Origin: Stenotrophomonas sp. SY1
Lineage (GTDB): Bacteria > Pseudomonadota > Gammaproteobacteria > Xanthomonadales > Xanthomonadaceae
Assembly: GCF_021202945.1 (NCBI RefSeq)
Contig: NZ_JAJOYR010000001.1
Span: 310,001-374,000, forward strand
Direction: 5' to 3'
Length of the DNA stretch: 64,000 nucleotides
Made by a program: the position numbers and the translations under genes. Under the pieces are notes generated by a model that ran no database searches, was not told the DNA's origin, and was given only the letters and a program-made list of their open reading frames with translations. Positions 7,665 through 15,869 of the stretch are shown here, piece after piece (position 1 is the first letter of the stretch; each line of letters begins with the position of its first letter).

Positions 7665-9230
7665 TTACTTGCGGTTGGCCTTGCCGGTGTCGGGGGCTGC
7701 ATCGGTTTCGACATCGGCCTCGATTTCATCGGCGGCGCGCTGGAGCTGCGCGCCGAGCCCGAGCAGCGCCCAGTTGGTGGTGGCATACACATCGCACGCC
7801 ACGTGCGTTCCCTTGCCATCGCGGTTGCAGATCCACAGCAGCTTGCCGGGCAGGTCCTCGTCCTCGGTGTGCTCGTAGACCGAACGCAGGTTCTCGCAAC
7901 CCGCGCGCACGCCGACCTGGCACAGCTTCAGGTAGTAGGGCGCGGCGGCCTGCCAGTCGCCGGCCAGCGCCTTGCGGTGGCCCATGGCGTTGCAGCCCTG
8001 CAACTTGCCGGCGTCGCAGCAGGCCTGCGCATCGCCGGTGGGGCAATCCTGCGGCAGCGGCAGTTCGATGAAGGTGACGGGCGCGGTGCAGTGGCTGGCA
8101 CCGCCTGTGCGCGCATACACCGCGTAGCGGTTCCAGCGGTCCAGGCCCAGCAGGCCGCCGTTGGTCAGCGGCTTGAACACGAAGTCGCCGCCCTTGTCGT
8201 GGCGGATGTGGATGTTGCCGTTTTCCAGACGGGCGCGCATTTCGCTGCCCATGCCCAGCGTCACCAGGCCCTGGTCGCCGAACGACAGCTCGCTCATCAG
8301 CCCGGTATCGGCGGCGTAGTCGCCGCAGGGCAGCGTGCTGGCGGGCGCGGCGCGGAACTGGCCGGCATCCAATGCCAGCACCGACGAAGCGCGTTGGCAG
8401 GTGCGCTCATCGCCACCGGCGCGGCAGGCCAGCTGCAGGGCCTGGCCGGCGGCCAGGAAGTGGCCAGCGTTCCAGTGCGCGTCGGCTACTTTTTCGCAGA
8501 AGCCGGCATCGGGTTGTTGCCGGCACAATTGCAGCAGCTCCCCCAGCGGCGCATCGGCAAGCACCGCTTCGGCGCCGGAAAGTGCATCGGCAAATGCCTT
8601 GCCCAAGGCTTTGCCGAGCACCTCGCGTGCGGCTTCACGGCAGGCGTTTTCGTTGAACAGCGGCGACTTCTCCTTGCAGACCTCGGGCTCTTCCAGCTCA
8701 GGATCGATGTCGTTGCCCTGCTGTTGGGCCTGTTTCTCGTAGCTGGCAAGCAGTGCATTGCAGGCGAACGGCAGGTCTTCCTGGCACCACTGCTTCAACA
8801 GCTGCGGCGAGGCGCTGCTGGCCGATTCGATGCAGCTGTCGATGTCGGCGCGGCAACTGCCGGCGACCGGCGCCGGTGCCGTCGAGCAGCGTGCCGGTGC
8901 ATCGAGCACGTAGTCGGCGAGTGTGGCCGTGATGCGCTTGCCGTCGGCGCTGAGCGTGTAGCTGTCGGTGTAGCCGCTGGAGATGTTGGCGGCGTGCAGC
9001 GTCTGCCCTTGCTGGCGGATCAGGTAGCGGATCGGCGGTTGGCCTTCGTAGCGATGCTCGGCCTGGCCACTGCTTTCCACGACCAGGCGGGCACCACCAT
9101 CAACGGCGTTGTAGCTGCCGCAGGCCAGCGTGCTGGCGGCCATCGCCGGCATTGCGCTCATGGCCAGCAGCGCGACCAGCACGCGTGGAAGACGCCCCGT
9201 GAACGGGCGGCGAAGGGGGAACAACAGCAT
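7665..9230 (-). CDS. Secreted cysteine-rich protein with Sel1/Hcp-like repeats
   Basis: A 521-residue protein of unknown function. The start at 9230 is set by AGGAG five bases upstream; the frame is open further upstream but without a ribosome site. Residues 1-32 form a signal peptide (hydrophobic VLVALLAMSAMPAMA). The N-terminal half looks like a DUF1311/lysozyme-inhibitor-type fold (CGSYNAVDGGARLVVES) but this is uncertain. The later part has regularly spaced cysteines (CRQQPDAGFC, ACRAGGDERTC, CCDAGKLQGC, LCQVGVRAGC, ICNRDGKGTHVAC) like the Sel1-type repeats of Helicobacter Hcp proteins. A periplasmic, disulfide-bonded protein is likely. No partner is evident; the upstream gene is a small membrane protein 17 bases away. 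Confidence 0.75.
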   Translation of the reverse strand: MLLFPLRRPFTGRLPRVLVALLAMSAMPAMAASTLACGSYNAVDGGARLVVESSGQAEHRYEGQPPIRYLIRQQGQTLHAANISSGYTDSYTLSADGKRITATLADYVLDAPARCSTAPAPVAGSCRADIDSCIESASSASPQLLKQWCQEDLPFACNALLASYEKQAQQQGNDIDPELEEPEVCKEKSPLFNENACREAAREVLGKALGKAFADALSGAEAVLADAPLGELLQLCRQQPDAGFCEKVADAHWNAGHFLAAGQALQLACRAGGDERTCQRASSVLALDAGQFRAAPASTLPCGDYAADTGLMSELSFGDQGLVTLGMGSEMRARLENGNIHIRHDKGGDFVFKPLTNGGLLGLDRWNRYAVYARTGGASHCTAPVTFIELPLPQDCPTGDAQACCDAGKLQGCNAMGHRKALAGDWQAAAPYYLKLCQVGVRAGCENLRSVYEHTEDEDLPGKLLWICNRDGKGTHVACDVYATTNWALLGLGAQLQRAADEIEADVETDAAPDTGKANRK

Positions 9231-9247
9231 GACGACTCCTTGTCGTA

Positions 9248-9808
9248 TCAATGGAAGAGGGCGCGGACCTGCGGGCGCTGCAGTTTGACCACCAGCCAGG
9301 CATGCAGCGCGGCCAGGCCGATGGCGGCAGCGCCGGCGCTGAGCAGCGAGAACCAGCGCCCGGCACGCAGCTGCACGCGCAGATCGTGTGCGCCGGGGGA
9401 GGCGAGCAGGTCGGCAGGCACCATCGCCTGCAAGGTGTCGAACATGATGTTGATCAACGGCAGCGCGGCGACGTTGGCCAGGGCCACGAGCACCAGGAAG
9501 ATGATCAGCCCGCGTCGCCCCCATTCGCGGCGCTTGAAGAAGCCCCAGCACGCTGCGAGGAACAGCACCGAGCTGATCAGCATCAGCAGCGTCAGGGTGG
9601 TCGCATGGGCCTGAAACCAGCGGAGTTGGTCTGGAGCCAGCAGGCCGTCGTGCTCCAGCCAGGCGATCAGGTCCATGCGCCCGAACGCTGAGACGGCCAG
9701 CAGTTGCAGCAGGCACCAGACAACGCCAAGCACGCCCATCAGCAACGACAGTTTGGCGGTGAGATCGACGAAAGCGCTGGCGCGCGAAGGAAGTTCGGGT
9801 GGGGACAC
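9248..9808 (-). CDS. Predicted membrane protein, unknown function
   Basis: The product has four hydrophobic segments (around LLMGVLGVVWCLLQLLAV, TLLMLISSVLFLAACWGF, GLIIFLVLVALANVAALPL and SLLSAGAAAIGLAALHAWLV) joined by short charged loops such as KRREWGRRG. It resembles small four-helix membrane proteins of unknown role. The start is uncertain: GTG at 9808 gives 186 residues, TTG at 9889 gives 213 and would overlap the Nudix gene by 38 bases; neither has a clear ribosome site. It probably forms an operon with the secreted protein gene 17 bases downstream. Confidence 0.7.
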   Translation of the reverse strand: MSPPELPSRASAFVDLTAKLSLLMGVLGVVWCLLQLLAVSAFGRMDLIAWLEHDGLLAPDQLRWFQAHATTLTLLMLISSVLFLAACWGFFKRREWGRRGLIIFLVLVALANVAALPLINIMFDTLQAMVPADLLASPGAHDLRVQLRAGRWFSLLSAGAAAIGLAALHAWLVVKLQRPQVRALFH

Positions 9809-9851
9809 AGGGACGGCAGTGCGTTTGAACGTGCGCGCACTATCGCCGGAT

Positions 9852-10286
9852 TCAGTCGGTTTTCCCAGCGCTGGAACGCAATGCGGCAAGCGCCGCCGGC
9901 AGCATGTGGCGTGCGCTCAATGGGGCCAGCTTCACGCCATGCGGGGGTTGCAGCGGAACCCATGCCAGTTCGGCGATCTCCGCCTGCACCTGCGCGGTGC
10001 CGGTGGCATTGACCAGGAAAGCTTCGCCCTGCACGCGATGGCCGGGTTCATTGACTGCGTTCTCTTCGAACAGGCCCAGCGGTTGAGCGCTGGTGGTGTC
10101 CATGTGCACGCCCAGTTCTTCGTGCAGCTCGCGCGCCAGTGTCTGCAGGGCGGTTTCGCCGGGCTCGCGCTTGCCGCCGGGCTGGATGAAGGTGTCCGAG
10201 CCGTGCTTGCGGACCACCAGCACCTGCTGGTGCTGATCGAGGATGACGGCGGTGACGATGCGGATGAGCCTGGCGGCGGACGACAT
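9852..10286 (-). CDS. Nudix hydrolase
   Basis: A 144-residue single-domain Nudix enzyme that should hydrolyse a nucleoside diphosphate linked to another group. The Nudix box is complete: GKREPGETALQTLARELHEE followed by LGV, with the two metal-binding glutamates in REL-HEEL. The start MSSAARLIRIVTAVILD is taken at 10286 because homologous domains begin with this strand; the open frame upstream reads through a repeat element. The substrate cannot be told from sequence. Confidence 0.9.
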   Translation of the reverse strand: MSSAARLIRIVTAVILDQHQQVLVVRKHGSDTFIQPGGKREPGETALQTLARELHEELGVHMDTTSAQPLGLFEENAVNEPGHRVQGEAFLVNATGTAQVQAEIAELAWVPLQPPHGVKLAPLSARHMLPAALAALRSSAGKTD

Positions 10287-10360
10287 GGCGTTGTTGCGTG
10301 GCGGTATTGGTGCGGGATGGTAGCGGAGCAGTGGTTCGGGGGTTGTGGCGGGCCGCGAAG

Positions 10361-10495
10361 GGCACCCCTCCCCAGCCCTCCCCTTCGCGCTGCGAAAGGG
10401 AGGGGGCTGTGGTGCGTGGCCTGATGGATCGCGGCAAGGGCCGCTTCTGCTCCCTCCCTTTGCCAAAGGCAAGGGGAGGGTTGGGGAGGGGTGCC
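10361..10495. repeat. Family A REPIN-like inverted repeat pair (copy A1)
   Basis: Two arms of about 44 bp in inverted orientation (10361-10405 and 10452-10495) begin and end with GGCACCCCTCCCC/GGGGAGGGGTGCC and are separated by about 46 bp. Each arm is itself a palindrome (CCCTCCCCTTCGC facing GCGAAAGGGAGGG). Copies occur at 13114, 39052 and 49084. It lies between the Nudix gene and the end of the S9 peptidase gene. Confidence 0.85.
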
Positions 10496-10522
10496 TTCGC
10501 CGCCGTCACAACAGCACAAACA

Positions 10523-10548
10523 ACAAGGGCGCCTTGCGGCGCCCTTGT
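10523..10548 (-). terminator. Rho-independent terminator of the S9 peptidase gene
   Basis: A perfect 11-bp stem (ACAAGGGCGCC with GGCGCCCTTGT, loop TTGC) lies 9 bases beyond the peptidase stop codon. On the minus strand it is followed by a T-rich stretch (TGTTTGTGC). Confidence 0.75.
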
Positions 10549-10556
10549 CGTGTTGC

Positions 10557-12923
10557 TTACTTCAGTTCCTGCTCGAACAGCTTGAGGATGCGCTTGTACT
10601 GGTCCAGCCAGGAATCGGCGCGGGTGTAGCCGTGGCGTTCCAGCGGGTACGGTGCGATCGACCAGTTGTCCTTGTGCAGCTCGATCAGCTTCTGGGTCAG
10701 GTTGATCGAATCCTGGAAGAACACGTTGTCGTCCATCATGCCGTGGGCGATCAGCAGGTTGTCCTGCAGGCCTTCGGCGTATTCGATCGGCGAGGAGATG
10801 CGGTACGCCTCCGGGTCGATGTCCGGCGTGTTGAGGATGTTGGCGGTGTAGGCGTGGTTGTACTGGTGCCAGTCCACCACCGGGCGCAGCGCGGCGCCGG
10901 CCTTGAACGTGCCCGGCGAGCGGAACAGCGCCATGAAGGTCATGAAGCCGCCGTAGGAACCGCCGTAGATGCCGGCATGGTCGCGGTCACCCTGCTTGGT
11001 GGTGACCAGCCAGTCCAGGCCGTCCTTGTAGTCCTCCAGCTCCGGGTGGCCCATGTTGCGGTAGATGGCCGTGCGCCAGTCGCGGCCGTAGCCCTCGCTG
11101 CCGCGGTAGTCCATGTCCAGCACGATGTAGCCCTTCTGCACCAGAAGGTTGTGGAACATCTGCTCGCGGAAATAGTTGGAGTAACGCGCATGCACGTTCT
11201 GCAGATAGCCGGCGCCATGCACGAACATGGCGATCGGGTACTGCTTGCCCGGCTCCAGCGTTTCCGGGCCGTAGTACTTGGCCCAGACGTGGCCGGCACC
11301 ATGCTTGGACGGCACCTGCACCATCTGCGGCTGCACCCATTCGCGGGCCTTGAACTCGGCGCTGCGGGTGTCGGTGAGCTTGCGTGCTTCACCGCCGCTG
11401 GCTGGCTGCACGGCGACCTGTGCCGGCAGATACGGCGCGGAATAACGCACCAGCAGCTGCTGGCCGTCCGGCGACAGGCTGAAATCCTCGACGCCATCGA
11501 GTGCGGTCACTTCGCGCACGGCACCGCCGTTGGCATCGACGTTGCAGACTTCGTAGTCGCCCGGCCACTTCTGGTTGCACAGGAAGTAGAAGCTGCGGCC
11601 GTCAGCACTGATTTCCGGAGCGGAGGTTTCCCACTTGCCGGAGGTCAGTGCCTTTGGCTTGCTGCTGCCGCTCTGCGTGTACAGGTGCGAATAGCCCGAC
11701 TCCTCGGACAGCAGCCACAACGTGCTGCCATCGGGCATCCAGCCGAAATCGTTGAAGCCCCAGTTGATCCAGCCGCCGTCGGTGAGGCGGTGGCGGGACT
11801 CCAGCCTGGCGGTGGTGGCGCCGGTGGTGGCGATCCAGCGGTCCTTGTTGTCGTTGGCGCGCAACATGATCGCCGCCTGGCTGCCATCGGCATTCCAGCG
11901 GATGCCGCCGCCCATGAACTCGCTCATCAGCGCTACCGGGCGGTTGCCCTTGAGCGCATCCTTGCCGGCCTTGCGGCGCAGTTCGGCCAGCGGGTCGGTG
12001 CTGATGCCCGGCAGCTGGTCCAGCGACAGCGCTTCGACCTTGCCGGTGACTGCGTCGGCCAGCCAGAACGTATGCGGTTCGGGATTGTTGCGACCGACGC
12101 GGGTGCGGGTGTCCTCGGCTTCTTCGTAGCCGGACTCGGTGACGTACAGCGGCATCTTGCCGCCACGGCCTTCTTCGTAGCCCTTGGGCTTGGTCACCAC
12201 GATCAGGTGGCGCGCATCGGGCGAGAGCACGCTGTCGACGATCTCCACCTCGGTGCCGAGGAAGATCGGGCCGGGCGCGCGGGTAGGATCGGCCTGGCGC
12301 CAGCGCTCGCCCTGTTCGCGCAGTTCCTCGCGCTGGGCGCGGTCGTTGCGCAGGGTGGCCAGGGTGCGCATCTGCTGGTCGCGCAGCACGTCGGCCTTGG
12401 GCGCATCGGCGGGGTTCTTGTCGGCCTTGAGCTGGGCCACCTGGCTGGTGACGCCACTACGGGCGTTCCAGTGGAACCAGTTGTTGCCCACCTGCCAGAT
12501 CACGCCGCCATCGCTGGCGAAGTTGACGCCGCTGGCGCGTTCATTGCTGCGGGTGAGCTGGGTCAGCGCGCCGCTGCGCAGGTCGCGTACGAACACATCG
12601 CCATTGCGCACGAAAGCCATGCGCTGGCGGCTGCGGTCGTAGACGCGGCTGGCCGCATCCAGCGTGCCGCGCTGGTCGTCGGCGACCTGCTGGGCCACGC
12701 CGCCAGTGGCGGGCAGGCGGAAGGTGTCGCGCACGGCGCTGCCCTGGCGCTTGAGGTTGTATTCCACCTGCTGGCCGTTCCACGACCACCAGGCCGATTC
12801 CACCGGCGGCCCGATCCAGTCCGGATCGGCCATGGCCTGTTCGATGGTGATCGGCGTGGGCGCGGCATGAGCGCTGCCGAAAGCGGTCAACAACAGCAGG
12901 GACAGGGGCAGAAGCTTGGGCAT
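10557..12923 (-). CDS. Exported S9 family prolyl peptidase (dipeptidyl-peptidase type)
   Basis: A 788-residue serine peptidase of the prolyl oligopeptidase/DPP-IV clan, expected to release dipeptides or cleave after proline in the periplasm. MPKLLPLSLLLLTAFGSAHA is a signal peptide; this start at 12923 avoids upstream frame that runs through a repeat. Residues about 30-520 form a beta-propeller with repeated strands (for example DFSLSPDGQQLLVRYS). The C-terminal alpha/beta-hydrolase domain holds the triad: Ser656 in YGGSYGGF, Asp731 or Asp732 in HGMMDDN and His764 in ERHGYT. All catalytic residues are present. It is a single-gene unit with its own terminator, divergent from cydA. Confidence 0.93.
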   Translation of the reverse strand: MPKLLPLSLLLLTAFGSAHAAPTPITIEQAMADPDWIGPPVESAWWSWNGQQVEYNLKRQGSAVRDTFRLPATGGVAQQVADDQRGTLDAASRVYDRSRQRMAFVRNGDVFVRDLRSGALTQLTRSNERASGVNFASDGGVIWQVGNNWFHWNARSGVTSQVAQLKADKNPADAPKADVLRDQQMRTLATLRNDRAQREELREQGERWRQADPTRAPGPIFLGTEVEIVDSVLSPDARHLIVVTKPKGYEEGRGGKMPLYVTESGYEEAEDTRTRVGRNNPEPHTFWLADAVTGKVEALSLDQLPGISTDPLAELRRKAGKDALKGNRPVALMSEFMGGGIRWNADGSQAAIMLRANDNKDRWIATTGATTARLESRHRLTDGGWINWGFNDFGWMPDGSTLWLLSEESGYSHLYTQSGSSKPKALTSGKWETSAPEISADGRSFYFLCNQKWPGDYEVCNVDANGGAVREVTALDGVEDFSLSPDGQQLLVRYSAPYLPAQVAVQPASGGEARKLTDTRSAEFKAREWVQPQMVQVPSKHGAGHVWAKYYGPETLEPGKQYPIAMFVHGAGYLQNVHARYSNYFREQMFHNLLVQKGYIVLDMDYRGSEGYGRDWRTAIYRNMGHPELEDYKDGLDWLVTTKQGDRDHAGIYGGSYGGFMTFMALFRSPGTFKAGAALRPVVDWHQYNHAYTANILNTPDIDPEAYRISSPIEYAEGLQDNLLIAHGMMDDNVFFQDSINLTQKLIELHKDNWSIAPYPLERHGYTRADSWLDQYKRILKLFEQELK

Positions 12924-13113
12924 TGCGGGCACCGGTGAAGAAAACCGCGCAAGCGTAGCAGTCCGGTTCCGGCGGGGGCTGGGCCACAGGTCATGGCGGC
13001 CCGGTTTCGGCGGGTGAGATGCCGGAATCGGCAAGGTTCTGCGCTGTTTGTGGCTGTGTCGTGGGAAAGGAAAGGGCACAGGGGCTTTCACGGGGGGGAG
13101 TTGGTAGCCAAGA

Positions 13114-13241
13114 GCACCCCTCTCCAACCCTCGCCTTCGCTGTGCGAAAGGGAGGGGGCTGGAAGCGGGCTTTGCTGCGGCCTGACAGACCTTGCGGAGC
13201 CGCTCCCTCCCTTGCGCAGCAGGGGAGAGTTGGGGAGGGGT
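13114..13241. repeat. Family A REPIN-like inverted repeat pair (copy A2)
   Basis: Left arm 13114-13156 (GCACCCCTCTCCAACCC start) and right arm 13204-13241 (ending TTGGGGAGGGGT) with internal palindromes. It sits in the 439-bp divergent promoter region between the S9 peptidase gene and cydA, 122 bp before the cydA start. Confidence 0.8.
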
Positions 13242-13321
13242 AATGCCGTTGCTTGTTGAGCGCGCTGCGACCTTTTGACGCACTGCGACAACCCGTCACA
13301 TCCGCTTTTAACAAGCGCGCA

Positions 13322-13335
13322 ATGACAATGATCAA
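13322..13335 (+). promoter_or_regulatory. Possible FNR/ANR-type box upstream of cydA
   Basis: ATGAC-AATG-ATCAA matches the FNR consensus TTGAT-N4-ATCAA at 8 of 10 positions, with one half-site perfect. It lies 27 bases before the cydA start. Oxygen-responsive control of cytochrome bd by FNR-family proteins is common; here it is inferred from the motif alone. Confidence 0.35.
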
Positions 13336-13362
13336 CATTCGCAACGATGCAATGAGGCAACC

Positions 13363-14754
13363 GTGGACGCGTTGTTGTTGTCACGGATCCAGTTCGGGTT
13401 CGTCGTGAGTTTCCATGTGCTGTTTCCAGCCTTCACCATCGGCACGGCCAGCTGGCTGGCCTTCGTCGAATGGCGCTGGCTGCGCACGCGCAACCCGGTA
13501 TGGCGCGAGCTGTTCTTCTTCTGGCAGAAGATCTTCGCCGTGTCCTTCGGCATGGGCGTGGTCAGCGGCATCGTCATGGCCTTCCAGTTCGGCACCAACT
13601 GGCCGCGGTTGAGCGAGGTGGCCGGCACCGTGATCGGCCCCTTGCTGACCTACGAAGTGCTGACCGCGTTCTTCCTGGAAGCCAGCTTCCTCGGCGTGAT
13701 GCTGTTCGGCTGGGGCCGGGTGTCGCCGCGCCTGCACTTCTTCTCCACCTGCATGGTGGCGCTGGGCACGTTGGTGTCTACGTTCTGGATCCTTTCCTCC
13801 AACAGTTGGTTGCACACGCCGGCCGGTTACACGCTGGTCGATGGCATCGTGCACCCGCAGGACTGGTGGCAGGTGGTGTTCAATCCCTCCTTCCCGTACC
13901 GGCTGGCGCATATGGCGCTGGGTTCGTTCATCACCACCTGTTTTGCCATTGGCGGGGTGGGCGCGTGGTACCTGCGCCGTGGCGTGCATGTGGAAGCCGG
14001 CCGCAAGATGCTGGTGGCAGCGGTGGTGTTTGCTGCGATCACCGTGCCGGTGCAGGTGTTTGTCGGCGACATGCATGGCCTGAACACGCTCGAACACCAG
14101 CCGATGAAGATCGCCGCGATGGAAGCGCACTGGCATGAAACCCGGCCCGGCGAGGGCGTGCCGCTGGTGTTGTTCGCGGTGCCCAACGAGAAGGAAGAGC
14201 GCAACCATTTCGAAGTGGCCATTCCCAAGCTGGGCAGCGTGATCCTCACCCACAGCCTGGACGGAAGCTTCGCCCCGCTGACCTCGGTGCCGGTCAGCGA
14301 ACGGCCGCCGGTGGTGCCGGTGTTCTATGCGTTCCGGATCATGGTCGGACTGGGCACGTTGATGCTGATCCTGGCGTGGATATCGGCTGTGCAGTTGTGG
14401 CGCGGGCGTCTGCTGCAGTCGAAATGGCTGCTGCGCGGCTGGAACTGGATGTTGCCCAGCGGCTTCATCGCGCTGGTGGCGGGCTGGTTCGTCACCGAAA
14501 TGGGACGCCAGCCGTGGGTCGTATACGGCCTGCTGCGCACCGCCGATGCGGCCGGGCCGCAGACCGTGTGGATGACCGCGCTGTCACTGGCGGTCTACGT
14601 GGTGGGTTATGTGTTCGTGTTCGGCTGGGGCATCTGGTACCTGGTCAAGATCGTGCGCAGCGGTCCGGTGTCGCAGGAACCGCCGCACGAGGACGGCGCG
14701 CATACCCCGGCGCGGCCGCTGTCGGCTGCCGATGAACCGCTGGAGGGACGCTGA
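13363..14754 (+). CDS. cydA: Cytochrome bd-type quinol oxidase subunit I (CioA type)
   Basis: Subunit I of the terminal oxidase that takes electrons from quinol and reduces oxygen to water. It starts at GTG with GAGG five bases upstream. The 463-residue length and about nine hydrophobic segments, without the long insertion of E. coli CydA, point to the short Q-loop (CioA) subgroup, often cyanide tolerant. His18 in QFGFVVSFHVLFP matches a conserved heme-ligand histidine; GLNTLEHQPMKIAAMEAHW is another family block, and GRQPWVVYGLLRT carries the GRQPW signature. cydB follows one base after the stop. Confidence 0.95.
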   Translation: MDALLLSRIQFGFVVSFHVLFPAFTIGTASWLAFVEWRWLRTRNPVWRELFFFWQKIFAVSFGMGVVSGIVMAFQFGTNWPRLSEVAGTVIGPLLTYEVLTAFFLEASFLGVMLFGWGRVSPRLHFFSTCMVALGTLVSTFWILSSNSWLHTPAGYTLVDGIVHPQDWWQVVFNPSFPYRLAHMALGSFITTCFAIGGVGAWYLRRGVHVEAGRKMLVAAVVFAAITVPVQVFVGDMHGLNTLEHQPMKIAAMEAHWHETRPGEGVPLVLFAVPNEKEERNHFEVAIPKLGSVILTHSLDGSFAPLTSVPVSERPPVVPVFYAFRIMVGLGTLMLILAWISAVQLWRGRLLQSKWLLRGWNWMLPSGFIALVAGWFVTEMGRQPWVVYGLLRTADAAGPQTVWMTALSLAVYVVGYVFVFGWGIWYLVKIVRSGPVSQEPPHEDGAHTPARPLSAADEPLEGR

Positions 14755-14755
14755 C

Positions 14756-15769
14756 ATGGACATGGCAACCTGGCTGCCGGTGGCATGGTTCGCGGTGATC
14801 GGTTTCGGCGTGCTGATGTACGTGGTGCTGGACGGCTTCGTGCTCGGCATCGGCGTGCTGGCGCCGTTCGCCGAGGATGAGGAGCAGCTCGACGTGATGA
14901 TGAACACCGCCGCGCCGATCTGGGATGGCAATGAAACCTGGCTGGTACTGGGTGGTGCCGGTTTGATGGCGGCTTTCCCCAAGGCCTATGCGGCGCTGTT
15001 GTCGGCGTTGTACCTGCCGGTGCTGCTGCTGGTGATGGCGCTGGTGTTCCGCGGCGTGGCGTTCGAATTCCGCTTCAAGGCCCATCGCTCACGACGGTTG
15101 TGGAGCGTGTCCTTCGCCCTGGGCTCGCTGCTGGCCTCGTTCGCGCAGGGCGTGATCCTGGGCGCTTTGGTGGAAGGCCTGTCGATGCAGGACGGGCGTT
15201 ACGTGGGCGGCGCGTTCGGTTGGTTCAGCCCGTTCTCGATGCTGACCGGCGTGGCGGTGGTGACCGGCTACGCGCTGCTGGGCAGCACCTGGCTGATCCT
15301 CAAAACCGACGGCCGCGTGCAGGCGTTGGCCCGTTCACTGACCCGGCCGTTGATGGTGGCGGTGATCGTGTTCATGGGCCTGGTCAGCACCTGGCTGCCG
15401 TTCCTGCAGTCGCGGGTGATGGAGCGCTGGTTCAGCAATGGCAACTTCTGGTGGTTGTCGCCGGTACCGCTGCTGACGCTGGTGGTGGCGGTGGCCCTGT
15501 GGCGCAGTGCCACGCACCCGCGCCGCGATCTGCCGCCGTTCCTGCTGACGCTGGCGCTGTTCGTGCTGGGCTTCATCGGCCTGGTACTGGGCATGTGGCC
15601 GTACCTGCTGCCGCCCTCGATGACCCTGTGGCAGGCCGCCGCGCCGGTCTCGTCAATGGGTTTCAGTCTGGTGGGGCTGGTACTGCTGCTGCCGGTGATC
15701 CTCGGCTACACGGCCTGGTCGTACCGGGTGTTCCGCGGCAAGGTCACGGCCGGGAGCGGTTATCACTGA
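14756..15769 (+). CDS. cydB: Cytochrome bd-type quinol oxidase subunit II
   Basis: Subunit II of the same oxidase, a 337-residue integral membrane protein with about eight or nine hydrophobic segments. MDMATWLPVAWFAVIGFGVLMYVVLDGFVLGIG is the conserved beginning, with the motif YVVLDGFVLGIG, and WDGNETWLVLGG follows at about 60. GGAGGG lies 8 bases before the ATG. Subunit I ends one base upstream, so the two are translated together. No CydX-like small subunit gene was seen after the stop. Confidence 0.95.
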   Translation: MDMATWLPVAWFAVIGFGVLMYVVLDGFVLGIGVLAPFAEDEEQLDVMMNTAAPIWDGNETWLVLGGAGLMAAFPKAYAALLSALYLPVLLLVMALVFRGVAFEFRFKAHRSRRLWSVSFALGSLLASFAQGVILGALVEGLSMQDGRYVGGAFGWFSPFSMLTGVAVVTGYALLGSTWLILKTDGRVQALARSLTRPLMVAVIVFMGLVSTWLPFLQSRVMERWFSNGNFWWLSPVPLLTLVVAVALWRSATHPRRDLPPFLLTLALFVLGFIGLVLGMWPYLLPPSMTLWQAAAPVSSMGFSLVGLVLLLPVILGYTAWSYRVFRGKVTAGSGYH

Positions 15770-15869
15770 GCCGGGCGGGCTTGCCAGCGGCGCGGTGTGC
15801 GCCCAAGCTGGCCGCCCGCCGGGTGCGCGCCTGCATCCTGAAGCCGTCCTCACAGGTTGTCGCAGCCGC

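Noticed and set aside
10491-12938. 815-residue plus-strand frame opposite the S9 peptidase gene
   Set aside because: Antisense shadow; composition is low-complexity Val/Ala/Gly and starts in a repeat element.
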